DNA of 64,000 bases from Aeromicrobium wangtongii (lineage in GTDB: Bacteria; Actinomycetota; Actinomycetes; Propionibacteriales; Nocardioidaceae), in NCBI RefSeq assembly GCF_024584515.1, contig NZ_CP102173.1:496001-560000 (forward strand), given 5' to 3'. A program made the translations under genes and the position numbers. The notes beneath the pieces were generated by a model. The model was not told the DNA's origin and searched no databases. It worked only from the letters and a program-made list of their open reading frames with translations. Positions 1 through 7,802 of this stretch are shown piece after piece. How positions within the stretch are numbered: the first letter of the stretch is position 1; the number at the start of each line of letters is the position of its first letter.

Positions 1-771
1 GATCTGCCAGGCGTCCTGGGAGTGGTCACGGCTGATGGTGTGCAGCCGGACGCCGAAGCGCACGGTGCGGCCCTGCTCGTCGGCGAGCTTGCGGATCCAG
101 GCGATCTTGTCGGCCACGGCTCCCGGCGGCTCGCCCCACGTCAGGTAGACGTCCGTGTGGGCCGCGGTGACCGGGCCGGCGGCGGCCGACGAGCCGCCGA
201 GGTAGATCTGCGGCACCCGGGCGGGGCGACGGGTGCGGGCGTCCTGGACGTCGTAGTGCTCGCCGCGGAAGGTGCTGCCGGCCTCCGTGAAGGCGCCCCG
301 GAAGACCTGCAGGAACTCCGCCGCCCGGGCGTACCGGTCGTCCTTCTGCACGCGGTCGCCGAAGCGCAGCTGCTCGGACGGGTCGCCACCGACGACGACG
401 TTGAGCAGCAGCCGGTCGCCGGACAGACGCTGGAAGGTGGAGGCCATCTGGGCCAGCAGCGTCGGTGAGATCAGCCCCGGACGCAGGGCGATGAGGAACT
501 TGAGCCGCTCGGTCTCGGGGATGAGCGCCGACGCGACGACCCAGGCGTCCTCGCAGGGTGTGCCGGTCGGCGTCAGGACGGCGTCGAAGCCGAGGTCCTC
601 GGCCGTGCGGGCCACCTGCACGAGGTACTTCAGATCGGGCTCGCGGAACCGGCCCGCGGTGTCCAGCGGGCCACCCTCACGCCCGAGGTCGGTCGGCACG
701 CTGTGCCCCCCACCGACCAGGGCACGGCTGTCGCCGGTCGTGGGCAGGAACCAGTCGAACGTCAAGCTCAT
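1..771 (-). CDS. ssuD: Alkanesulfonate monooxygenase, C-terminus outside window
   Basis: This is an FMNH2-dependent luciferase-like monooxygenase that most resembles SsuD, which releases sulfite from alkanesulfonates during sulfur starvation. The N-terminus MSLTFDWFLPTTGD, the PTGTPCEDAWVVAS segment, RLKFLIALRPG, the GGSSAAA loop and YLTWGEPPG all follow the SsuD pattern. About 257 residues are visible; the C-terminal third lies left of position 1. The ATG at 771 gives the conserved family start. Related bacterial luciferase-like enzymes acting on other sulfonates or sulfones cannot be excluded, and the flavin reductase partner is not in view. Confidence 0.85.
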   Translation of the reverse strand, partial: MSLTFDWFLPTTGDSRALVGGGHSVPTDLGREGGPLDTAGRFREPDLKYLVQVARTAEDLGFDAVLTPTGTPCEDAWVVASALIPETERLKFLIALRPGLISPTLLAQMASTFQRLSGDRLLLNVVVGGDPSEQLRFGDRVQKDDRYARAAEFLQVFRGAFTEAGSTFRGEHYDVQDARTRRPARVPQIYLGGSSAAAGPVTAAHTDVYLTWGEPPGAVADKIAWIRKLADEQGRTVRFGVRLHTISRDHSQDAWQI

Positions 772-831
772 GGCCTCGAGTCTGGCGCGCGCGCACGCCG
801 CGGATCGACGCGTCTTGTATCGCGGACGCGG

Positions 832-1344
832 TCAGGCGGGGTGGGCGCCGTACGCCTGCAGCGCCGCGACGAACTCCTTGGCGTAGCCCTGCTCGCGCAG
901 GGTCTTCATGGTGTTGCGCGAGAAGCGGTTGATCCGCTCATGGCTGACGGTGCAGTGGATCGTCCACGTCGGGCCGACCAAGCGGACCGGGCCGATGACG
1001 CCGCGTCCGACACCCAGCTGGGCGCACGGCACCGCCCAGGCCGCCACCTCGGCATCCGCGGGGAAGAACGACAAGATCCCCTCGGAGAGCTCGAGCCGGC
1101 CGGCCTCGGCGCCCAGCGTGACACCCAGGGCCCCGGCGAGATCGTTGCCGTGGAGCATCGCGTTCCACGTGCCACCGATCAGCCCACGGGAGCCGTCGGA
1201 CCGCGGCTCGGTCAGGCGCATGCCGGTGCCTGAGTGCGGTCGGCGGCGCATCGCGAACAGCAGCACCGCGACGAACAGGCCGAACAGCAGGAGCCCTGCG
1301 GGGAACAGCAGGGAGAAGAAGACGGGGACCGCTGCTTCGTCCAT
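832..1344 (-). CDS. Membrane-anchored protein of unknown function
   Basis: A 170-residue protein with one N-terminal membrane segment (about residues 7-30) ending in a basic RRR stop-transfer stretch, followed by a soluble domain of about 130 residues facing the cytoplasm. The soluble part has alternating hydrophobic strands (RLELSEGILSFFP, TWTIHCTVSHERI) that suggest a small beta-rich, PH-like fold; that fold is an inference from pattern only. No catalytic motif is visible. It sits one base downstream of the aldonolactone oxidase gene stop region (next gene begins at 1346 on the same strand), so it is probably the last gene of that operon. Confidence 0.75.
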   Translation of the reverse strand: MDEAAVPVFFSLLFPAGLLLFGLFVAVLLFAMRRRPHSGTGMRLTEPRSDGSRGLIGGTWNAMLHGNDLAGALGVTLGAEAGRLELSEGILSFFPADAEVAAWAVPCAQLGVGRGVIGPVRLVGPTWTIHCTVSHERINRFSRNTMKTLREQGYAKEFVAALQAYGAHPA

Positions 1345-1345
1345 G

Positions 1346-2641
1346 TCAGCCGAGGACGCGGTCGAGGTAGGGGTTGCTGAACGTCCGGCCGGGGTCGATC
1401 TCGTCGCGCACCGCCACGAAGTCGTCGAAGCGGGAGTAACGCTGGGCGAAGTAGCCCGCGTCGAGGGTGTGGATCTTGCCCCAGTGCGGGCGTCCCTCGT
1501 GCGCGGTGAAGATGTCCTGGGCCGCGGCGAAGTACCTCGCGTAGTGGCTGCGCCAGTACTGGTGGACCGCGACGTAGCAGTTGTCGCGCTCGTGGCCCGT
1601 GGACAGCCAGGAGTCGTCGGCGGCCGTGAACCGCACCTCGATGGGGAACGAGATGTTCTCGTGCCCGGCGCCGAACCAGGCCGCCAGCTCGCCGAGCACG
1701 TGCGGCAGCGCCTCGCGGGGCATCGCGAACTCGGACTCGCGGAACCGGACGGTGCGCGGCGACACGAACACGTTGTAGGAGTCGTCGACGTACTCGCGCG
1801 CGCTGAGCGTCGACCCCGCGACGGCGTTGAGGCGCGGGATCCACGACCGCCGATGGGTCACGACCCGGTTGAGCCCCTCGAAGACGGTGTTGCTGAGGAA
1901 CTCGTCGTCCAGCCAGTGCCTGAACCGCCCGAGCGGACGGGCCTCGGTGCCGCCCGGGACCGGGTTGTTGCGCTTGGTCAGCGTCTTCTCGGTGTGCGGG
2001 AACCAGTAGAACTCGAAGTGGTCGTTGTCGGCGACCAGGTCGTCGACCTGCTCCATGACCGCGGGCAGGGCCATGGGCTCCTCACGGGCGTGCAGCAGGA
2101 ACGCCGGGACGCACTGCAGCGTCACCTCGGTGATGATCCCCAGCGCGCCGAGGCTGACGCGGGCGGCGCCGAACCACGGGTGCTGCTCGTCGATCTCGAC
2201 GACGTCGCCGGTGGCCGTGACGACCTGGACGCCGACGACGGACGAGGAGATGCCGAACAGCTTGCCGCCCGTGCCGTGGGTGCCGGTCGAGGTGGCACCT
2301 GCCACGGACTGCGGGTCGACGTCACCGAGATTGGCCAGCGCCAGCCCGCGAGCCTTCAGCTGCGGGTTCAGCTCGTGCAGCGAGATGCCGGCCTGCACGC
2401 GCACCCGGCCGGTGGCGTGGTCGGTCGCCAGGATCGTGTTCATGCGGTCGAGCCGCAGCAGGACCCCGTCGGTCGCCGCGATCGCGGTGAACGAGTGGCT
2501 CGCGCCGACGGCCTTGACCTGCTGGCCGGCCGCGACGGCGTCCCGGACGACCGCGGCGACCTCGGCGGTCGAGGCCGGATGCGCGATCCGCACGGGGTGC
2601 GCCTCGGCGCTGCGGCCCCAGTTCTGCCAGTGCTCAGCCAA
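1346..2641 (-). CDS. FAD-linked aldonolactone oxidase (D-arabinono-1,4-lactone oxidase family)
   Basis: A VAO-type flavoprotein of about 431 residues. Residues near 15-160 form the FAD-binding domain (VGASHSFTAIAATDG, STGTHGTGGK), and the C-terminal half is the aldonolactone oxidase domain, including the typical HWGKIHTLD segment close to the end. Such enzymes oxidise sugar-1,4-lactones with oxygen. The reading frame is open for 90 codons further upstream, but that part lies inside the preceding gene and has shadow-like composition. I place the start at the TTG at 2641, preceded by a GAGGGGAAG ribosome-binding site and overlapping the upstream TGA; a GTG at 2656 is the alternative. Confidence 0.88.
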   Translation of the reverse strand: MAEHWQNWGRSAEAHPVRIAHPASTAEVAAVVRDAVAAGQQVKAVGASHSFTAIAATDGVLLRLDRMNTILATDHATGRVRVQAGISLHELNPQLKARGLALANLGDVDPQSVAGATSTGTHGTGGKLFGISSSVVGVQVVTATGDVVEIDEQHPWFGAARVSLGALGIITEVTLQCVPAFLLHAREEPMALPAVMEQVDDLVADNDHFEFYWFPHTEKTLTKRNNPVPGGTEARPLGRFRHWLDDEFLSNTVFEGLNRVVTHRRSWIPRLNAVAGSTLSAREYVDDSYNVFVSPRTVRFRESEFAMPREALPHVLGELAAWFGAGHENISFPIEVRFTAADDSWLSTGHERDNCYVAVHQYWRSHYARYFAAAQDIFTAHEGRPHWGKIHTLDAGYFAQRYSRFDDFVAVRDEIDPGRTFSNPYLDRVLG

Positions 2642-3818
2642 AGTTCTTCCCCTCACCCCGGTACGTCGGCACGATCTCGGTGCTGCCGTCGGCCTCCACG
2701 ATCGCGATCCGGTCGAATCGCTCGCACATCTCACCGGCCTTGGCGTACCGCAGCACGACACGGTCGCCGATCGACAGGTCGCGCGCGGCCTTGCCCTTGA
2801 GCGGCGACTGGACCTCGCCGGCGCCCTCGGTGCCGATCGGGGTGAGCCCGGTCGGCCACACGGGCAGGGGTTGCCGGTTCTTGTTGGTCGGGCCCGACGC
2901 GATGTAGCCACCGGCGAACAGCGTCGCGATGTCCTTGGCCGGCTTGCGGACGACCGAGAGCACGAAGTACGCCGCGGGACGGGAGGTGAAGGCGTCGTAG
3001 CCGTCGAACAGCACGGGGGAGAACAGGCCGGATCCGGCAGTGAGCTCGGTGATGGCGGGGTCCTGGCCGGTGACCTCGAGGCTCCCGGTGCCGCCGGCGT
3101 TGACGATCTCGAGCCGGGCGTGCTCGCTCACCGCGGACACGACCTTGGCGCGGCGGTGCAGCAGCTCGGCGGCGGAGCGCTTCTTGACCAGCCGCACAGC
3201 GCGCGAGGAGTCGGGCAGACCGGCGATCTGCGCGTCGTAGAACATCAGGCCGACCAGGTCGAAGCCGCGGCGCTGCTCGATCGCGGCGGCCAGCTTCTTG
3301 GCTTGGCGCGCGGTGTGGACGGGGGAGCGGCGCACCCCGAGGTGGACGGGGCCGAGCTTCAGCGACGAGTCGACGTCGATGCACACGCGGATCGGCGGGT
3401 GGCCGGGTCCGCCGAGCAGCGAGTCGATGTGGTCCAGCGACTCGGTGCTGTCGACCATGACCGTGATCGCGGTGCGGCGCCGCTCGTCTGCCACGAGGTC
3501 GTGCAGGCCCTGCCGGCTGGTGGTCGGGTACGCCAGCAGGATGTCGTCGTGGCCCTCGTCGGCCAGCCAGTTCGACTCGGCCAGGGAGTACGACATGATC
3601 CCGGCGAACCCAGGTCGCTGGAGCGTCTCGTCGATGACCCGGCGCACGCGGACCGACTTGCTCGCGACCCGGATCTTGACCCCTCCTGCACGGCGCACCA
3701 GGTCGTCCGCATTGGCCCACAGGGCTGGGGCGTCGATCAGGGCGAAGGGGGTGTCCAGCGATGCGGTCGCCTGCAGGAGGCGCTCGAAAGGAGACGGCAC
3801 GTCGCCAGTATGTCGCAC
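2634..3818 (-). CDS. Amino acid deaminase/aldolase, alanine racemase N-terminal fold
   Basis: A 394-residue PLP enzyme of the D-threonine aldolase / D-serine deaminase-like family. The N-terminal TIM barrel carries the PLP lysine in RVASKSVRV, and the C-terminal beta domain begins around TLFAGGYIASG. These enzymes deaminate or cleave D-amino or beta-hydroxy amino acids. The gene is the first of an apparent operon with the aldonolactone oxidase: its TGA overlaps the next start. Start may be the ATG at 3818 or a GTG about 18 nt downstream. Actual substrate is unknown. Confidence 0.85.
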   Translation of the reverse strand: MRHTGDVPSPFERLLQATASLDTPFALIDAPALWANADDLVRRAGGVKIRVASKSVRVRRVIDETLQRPGFAGIMSYSLAESNWLADEGHDDILLAYPTTSRQGLHDLVADERRRTAITVMVDSTESLDHIDSLLGGPGHPPIRVCIDVDSSLKLGPVHLGVRRSPVHTARQAKKLAAAIEQRRGFDLVGLMFYDAQIAGLPDSSRAVRLVKKRSAAELLHRRAKVVSAVSEHARLEIVNAGGTGSLEVTGQDPAITELTAGSGLFSPVLFDGYDAFTSRPAAYFVLSVVRKPAKDIATLFAGGYIASGPTNKNRQPLPVWPTGLTPIGTEGAGEVQSPLKGKAARDLSIGDRVVLRYAKAGEMCERFDRIAIVEADGSTEIVPTYRGEGKNFG

Positions 3819-3841
3819 TGGGGATCCATGCGGTGGGCATC

Positions 3842-3847
3842 GATACT
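3842..3847 (+). promoter_or_regulatory. -10 box of a probable leaderless promoter
   Basis: GATACT lies 6 nt before the ATG at 3854. Such spacing means transcription would start at or next to the start codon. No clear Shine-Dalgarno precedes this ATG. Confidence 0.45.
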
Positions 3848-3853
3848 GGGGCG

Positions 3854-4681
3854 ATGCGCAGCCTGCTGATGACCCTCGTGGCGGTGCTGCTGGTGGCGTC
3901 GGGCTGCACCAGTGGCTCGGAGACGGACCAGCCGACCCGGCCGGCCGAAGCCGTCCCGACCGACGCCGCCGCCGACCTGGTCGCGGTCGGCGTCGACTGG
4001 CCGCGGGCCGACGGCGTCCTCGACGTCGCCGCCGCCCCGGCGGCGCCGGCCGGCTTCTCGGCGGAGATGGTCGAGCGCATGGCGGGCGTCCTCGCCGACT
4101 GGGCGACTGCCACGACCGTCGACCGGGACGTGTGGCACAGCGCCACCCCCGTCGACGATGTCGTCAGGGCATTGCCGGCCGAGGTCGGCGCGTCACTGCG
4201 CACGCAGACCAAGGACTCGGTCTCGCCCGGTCTGGCGGTCGCGAACGTCTTCGCCGACGAGGTGACGGTCATCGGGGCCCCGGCCGTCACCACCGCGTGG
4301 AGAGTCTCGACCGAGACCGACGACGACGGCCAGCAGCTCGTCGTGCTGCAGCTGCAGACCCGCGCGGCCTACGAGGTCCGCCTCGGCGACGACGCCCCGA
4401 CCAGGGTCATCGGCGTGCTGCGCGTCCACGGCCTCAGCGCCTATCCCGGCACGACGACCGACTTCGGCGTCAGCGGAGGCTGGCAGGAGTTCGGCGCCGG
4501 CGACTGCGCCCTGGCCCTCGACGACGAGCTGGTGCCCGGCGGCGACGTCGCCGAGTCCGCCGAGGATCTGAAGGCCTTCGTCAAGATCGGCGACGGCGAC
4601 GAGCTGACGATGCCGGCGCTTGACCCCGACGACCGGGTGGACGCCGGATACCTCCAGCGCTGCCGCGACAACGCGACCTGA
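3854..4681 (+). CDS. Putative lipoprotein of unknown function
   Basis: A 275-residue predicted lipoprotein. The signal peptide MRSLLMTLVAVLLVASGC ends in the lipobox VASGC, so the mature protein should be anchored by a diacylglyceryl cysteine on the outer face of the membrane. The mature part shows no motif I recognise; it has a strand-rich middle (EVTVIGAPAVTTAWRVS, LVVLQLQTRAAYEV) and two further cysteines (GDCAL, RCRDN) that may pair. The frame is open 31 codons further upstream but the ATG at 3854 is supported by the signal peptide and the -10 box 6 nt before it. Confidence 0.8.
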   Translation: MRSLLMTLVAVLLVASGCTSGSETDQPTRPAEAVPTDAAADLVAVGVDWPRADGVLDVAAAPAAPAGFSAEMVERMAGVLADWATATTVDRDVWHSATPVDDVVRALPAEVGASLRTQTKDSVSPGLAVANVFADEVTVIGAPAVTTAWRVSTETDDDGQQLVVLQLQTRAAYEVRLGDDAPTRVIGVLRVHGLSAYPGTTTDFGVSGGWQEFGAGDCALALDDELVPGGDVAESAEDLKAFVKIGDGDELTMPALDPDDRVDAGYLQRCRDNAT

Positions 4682-4755
4682 CGGTCCCGACCGGAGCCTC
4701 GGAACCGTCCATTGCTCCAGACCACTACGATGGCATCTCGGACTCCGGTCCGTAC

Positions 4756-4831
4756 GCCTCTGTAGCTCAGTTGGTAGAGCGCCTTACTTGTAATAAGGAT
4801 GTCGCGGGTTCGAATCCTGTCGGAGGCTCCA
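4756..4831 (+). tRNA. tRNA-Thr (anticodon UGU)
   Basis: The cloverleaf folds with acceptor arms GCCTCTG and CGGAGGC, the D-arm TAGCTCAGTTGGTAGAGC, an anticodon stem CCTTA/TAAGG around the loop CTTGTAA, and a T-arm GCGGGTTCGAATCCTGT. The anticodon is TGT, reading ACA and ACG threonine codons. The CCA end is encoded (4829-4831). A DUF222-HNH gene and an IS remnant follow directly, so the locus may be an integration site. Confidence 0.97.
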
Positions 4832-4865
4832 GGCAACACATGTGCGCACCGCGGGCGCACGCGCG

Positions 4866-6050
4866 TCAGGCGGGGACGTACTCCACGTCGATGGTGGGCG
4901 CTGGCTGGTAGATCTCGATGACCATGGGCTTGGTCGGTGGTCTGGGTTGGCTGGTGGACCAGTGCAGCAGGCCGTGGCCTTTGAGGTTGTGGTGTCGTCG
5001 GCACAGCGGACCCATGTTGTCGCCGGTGGTCGGACCGTGTGGGTGGGGTATGCGGTGGTCGAGGTCGCACCGTTCGGCCGGGACCATGCACCCGGGTGCC
5101 TGGCAGACCCCGTGTAGGAACTGCAGCGCCGCCGCGAGGGTGTCTGGGGCGAACCGGCCCAGGTATTCGTGGGAGAGGACGTCGTCCTTGACCGGGTCGA
5201 CCACGATGCGGTGCCAGAAGGTGCTGCCGGTGGCGGCTACGTCGGCGATCCACGATGCGGGAACGGCCCAGCGGCCGTCGGTGGACTCCGCGAACCCGGC
5301 CGCCGCGCCAGCCAGGACGTCGGCGGCGACGGTGACGGCGATGTTGGCATCGACCGCTGATGTCGCGGCGTCGGAGCTGGTGCACCAGGCGACCAGGAGA
5401 TCGGCTTCGCGTTGGGCGACGGTGCGATCGTCGTCGGGATCAGCGGGTTTGCGGGCTGCTGTCCGCAGTCGCGCTTCGATGGCCGCGGCCAGGTGCGAGG
5501 GCAGGTAGGCGTTCAGCCACGCCATCGCGTCATCCCCGTGAGCCACCGAGACATGGCGTTCGGCGCGCTCTGCCTCAGCCCGTTCGACGGCCAGGTCGGC
5601 CTCGACCCGCTGGACGAACCGGCGCAGCCATTGCCGCAGCTCGGCCCCGGTATGGGAGGTCGCATAGGCCAGGACCCGGTTGTCGAGGCGGGCGATGGAC
5701 TCGTCACGACGGAGCTTCTCGATGGCCGCACTGATGTCACGGACCCTCGAGAAGTCGAGGCGCCCGTCGATGAACGCGTCCCACACCTGCGGGGTCTTGG
5801 CGCGGACCCGGTCGGCGATCGAGAGCCGCAGCTGGACCTGCGCCTCGGACATCCCCGTGGCCTCACCGATGGTCAACGCGATCGCGGATCGTTCGATCTT
5901 GCGCCGCAACGACGACTCGATCAATGCGGTGCGCGCCATCTCGGCGTCGCGGTAGTCGATCATCGCCTCGACGGTGCGCGCCTCGGCCATGGACTGCCAC
6001 CGGACCGCGTGCGACAACGACTGCGTCGTCGGTGCTGTCGTGGTGGCCAT
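4866..6050 (-). CDS. DUF222 / HNH endonuclease domain protein (copy 1)
   Basis: A 394-residue protein of the actinobacterial 13E12-repeat family: an N-terminal DUF222 helical region (about residues 20-260) and a C-terminal HNH nuclease domain with CQAPGCMVPAERCDLDHRI followed by LCRRHHNLKGHG. HNH domains nick or cut DNA; the cellular role of this family is not established. It is a close paralogue of the protein at 23680-24852 and shares its upstream sequence, including the MATTTAP start. The gene ends 34 bases after the tRNA-Thr and begins close to an IS30 remnant, which fits a mobile or expanding gene family. Confidence 0.9.
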   Translation of the reverse strand: MATTTAPTTQSLSHAVRWQSMAEARTVEAMIDYRDAEMARTALIESSLRRKIERSAIALTIGEATGMSEAQVQLRLSIADRVRAKTPQVWDAFIDGRLDFSRVRDISAAIEKLRRDESIARLDNRVLAYATSHTGAELRQWLRRFVQRVEADLAVERAEAERAERHVSVAHGDDAMAWLNAYLPSHLAAAIEARLRTAARKPADPDDDRTVAQREADLLVAWCTSSDAATSAVDANIAVTVAADVLAGAAAGFAESTDGRWAVPASWIADVAATGSTFWHRIVVDPVKDDVLSHEYLGRFAPDTLAAALQFLHGVCQAPGCMVPAERCDLDHRIPHPHGPTTGDNMGPLCRRHHNLKGHGLLHWSTSQPRPPTKPMVIEIYQPAPTIDVEYVPA

Positions 6051-6092
6051 ACCTCAAACCTAGTGGTCGCCACCGACACTCTTTTCTGCTGC
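6051..6092 (-). promoter_or_regulatory. Promoter conserved between the two DUF222-HNH genes
   Basis: Read on the minus strand this stretch begins with GCAG, an A-run, then GTGTCGGTGG and ends with the -10 box TAGGTT six bases before the ATG. The region before the other copy (23638-23679) has the same order: GCAG, A-run, GTGTCGGTGG, TAGATT, six bases, ATG. The spacing predicts a leaderless mRNA. GTGTCGGTGG may be a regulator site or a -35 element. Confidence 0.55.
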
Positions 6093-6110
6093 AAATCCAG
6101 GACATGCGCG

Positions 6111-6275
6111 GGGACCAGGGCACTGCTGCGCCAGTACTTCCCGAAGGGCGCCGACCTGTCCAAGTGGGGTCCTGGTCACCTCGACTACGTCGCGACCGAA
6201 CTGAACAACCGACCCCGCAAACGCCACCAGTGGCGTACTCCCGCCGAGGTCCTCACTGAGCTACGGTCCGAATAG
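6111..6275 (+). pseudogene. IS30-family transposase, C-terminal remnant
   Basis: The frame ending at the TAG at 6273-6275 encodes LLRQYFPKGADLSKWGPGHL followed by a block containing LNNRPRKRHQWRTPAE, which is the characteristic last 50 residues of IS30 transposases. The catalytic DDE core and everything upstream are missing, so this is an inactive fragment. Sequence just downstream (about 6288-6340, GTTGCGACCACCGCTTGGAT and on) may be the right terminal repeat of the lost element. The breakpoint lies next to the promoter of the neighbouring DUF222-HNH gene. Confidence 0.8.
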
Positions 6276-6380
6276 TCAGATCGGCCTGATGTTGCGACCA
6301 CCGCTTGGATCCGGCCGCAGTTTCGCGTTGAAAACCCATGGGGCGTTAGGTCTGAGAGCCACCCGGGAGAGGATGCAGCC

Positions 6381-6782
6381 ATGAGTGAGCTGATCGAGGT
6401 CCCTTCGGCTGACGGAATCGCCGAGGCGTACGCGTTGGCGCAGAGGTGGTTGCCGGCCTTCCTGGCGGGGCACCGGGCCGACGACGACGTGTACGCCGAG
6501 GACGTGGCGACCTGGCACAACACCAGCGAGACGGTCTCGAAGATCCAGCAGACCCCGTCGCGCACCCGGGCCAACGCCGCCGGCGCCGACCTGCGGGTGG
6601 AGAACCCACGGATCAAGGTCTTCGACGGCGGCTGGGTCCTCCAAGCCACCACGGTGGGCACCACCGCCGACGGTGATCCCGTGCGAATCCCCAACTGCCT
6701 GGTCGTGACTGTCGAGAACGGTCGGATCGCCCGGTTCGAGGAGTACGCCGACTCGCGCGCGGTCGAGGTCCTCTTCGGCTGA
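6381..6782 (+). CDS. NTF2-like (SnoaL/ketosteroid-isomerase fold) protein
   Basis: A 133-residue single-domain protein with the layout of the NTF2-like superfamily: helices at the N-terminus (EAYALAQRWLPAFLAGH), a DDDVYAEDVATWHNTS segment where the cone-shaped cavity is usually formed, and a C-terminal sheet (PNCLVVTVENGRIARFEEYA). Members act as isomerases, cyclases or ligand-binding proteins, and the substrate cannot be read from sequence. A GAGAGGATG ribosome-binding region precedes the ATG. It stands alone on the right side of the IS30 remnant. Confidence 0.8.
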   Translation: MSELIEVPSADGIAEAYALAQRWLPAFLAGHRADDDVYAEDVATWHNTSETVSKIQQTPSRTRANAAGADLRVENPRIKVFDGGWVLQATTVGTTADGDPVRIPNCLVVTVENGRIARFEEYADSRAVEVLFG

Positions 6783-6906
6783 CGTCCTCCGGTCCGCCCT
6801 ACTCGGCCCGGATGTGCTCAGGATCGGGGCGAGCCGTGGTGCCCAGCGTGGTGATCCAGGCGAGCAGCATCGAGCCTCGTTCATTGTCCGGGCGGGCCTG
6901 CGGAGG

Positions 6907-7599
6907 TCAACCGAGCGGGTGGCGCGCCTGCTGCAGGTTGCGGATGAGCTCGTCGCGACTCTGTCCGTCGACGGCGTGGCTCCACATCGGCGTCCCGGGA
7001 GCGCTGCGCCACGACTGGCTGAGCGGGCTGTTGTCGACGATGTCGAAGCCGAGGTCGTCGTACAGGCGGGTCACCAGCTCGACGGCCTCCGGGTGGTCGC
7101 TGGACGCGACCAGCGCCTTGCGCTCGGGGTGCCCGGCGGGCCGGGCCAGCCGGACGATGGCCGGCTGCCGGTCCTCCGGGACGCGGATCGGATGCCGCTC
7201 GTGGAACTGGACATGGGTGAATGCCTTCACGATCTTGGAGTCCGGCAGCTGCTCCTGGCGCAGCTCGTGGATCGTCTTGCGCCCCGAGTCGACCTCGGGG
7301 AAGTGGCCGTCGCGCCACACCATGTAGTTGTTGTTGTCGATCACGACCTTGCCGGCCAGCTCCTCGACCGGCAGCCGGTGGTCCGGTGCGTACGGGAAGG
7401 CCAGGATCGCGAAGTCCGCCTCCGCCGCCGCGTCGGACGCCGACGCGGCCCGTGCCCTCGGGCCGAGCTCGCGGACCAGATCGTGCAGGGTCTGCGGGCC
7501 GCGCGAGTTGGCGATGACGATGTCATAGCCCGCCGCGACCGCGACCCGCGCGAGCGTGGTCCCGACCTGACCGGCGCCGAGGATGCCGAACGTGCTCAC
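6907..7599 (-). CDS. NADPH-dependent F420 reductase-like oxidoreductase
   Basis: A 230-residue Rossmann protein starting VSTFGILGAGQVGTTLARV, with the dinucleotide-binding GxGxxG at the N-terminus, then IVIANSRGP as the second strand and VVIDNNNYMVWRDG as the substrate side. It belongs to the family of F420H2:NADP+ oxidoreductases and related NADP-binding proteins. The GTG at 7599 is chosen because the fold starts there; an upstream extension of 51 codons has no family features. Because fbiA and fbiB are in the same window, a role in F420/NADP exchange is plausible but not shown. Confidence 0.78.
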   Translation of the reverse strand: MSTFGILGAGQVGTTLARVAVAAGYDIVIANSRGPQTLHDLVRELGPRARAASASDAAAEADFAILAFPYAPDHRLPVEELAGKVVIDNNNYMVWRDGHFPEVDSGRKTIHELRQEQLPDSKIVKAFTHVQFHERHPIRVPEDRQPAIVRLARPAGHPERKALVASSDHPEAVELVTRLYDDLGFDIVDNSPLSQSWRSAPGTPMWSHAVDGQSRDELIRNLQQARHPLG

Positions 7600-7802
7600 G
7601 CAACGTCCTGGTGATGCGTCGTGGATGTCATGACCACAGCATGCGGGCTGAGGAGCCCTGGTGAGGAGGCCCTGTCGCTCCCAGCCCTGCCGGGGCCCCG
7701 CTGGTGCCCTGTGGTCTCGGAAGCCCCCGGTAGATGGGATACTGGGTGTCACCGATTCCTTGAGCGACCAGGGGCCGACCGGGATGAATCGAAGGATCGA
7801 AT

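Noticed and set aside
2025..3869. A 614-codon frame on the plus strand opposite the PLP enzyme and the aldonolactone oxidase.
   Set aside because: Shadow frame: no motif, no ribosome-binding site, and the opposite strand encodes recognisable enzymes.
6051..6345. A complete IS30 element.
   Set aside because: Only the last 50 codons of the transposase and a possible right end remain; no left end or DDE core is visible.
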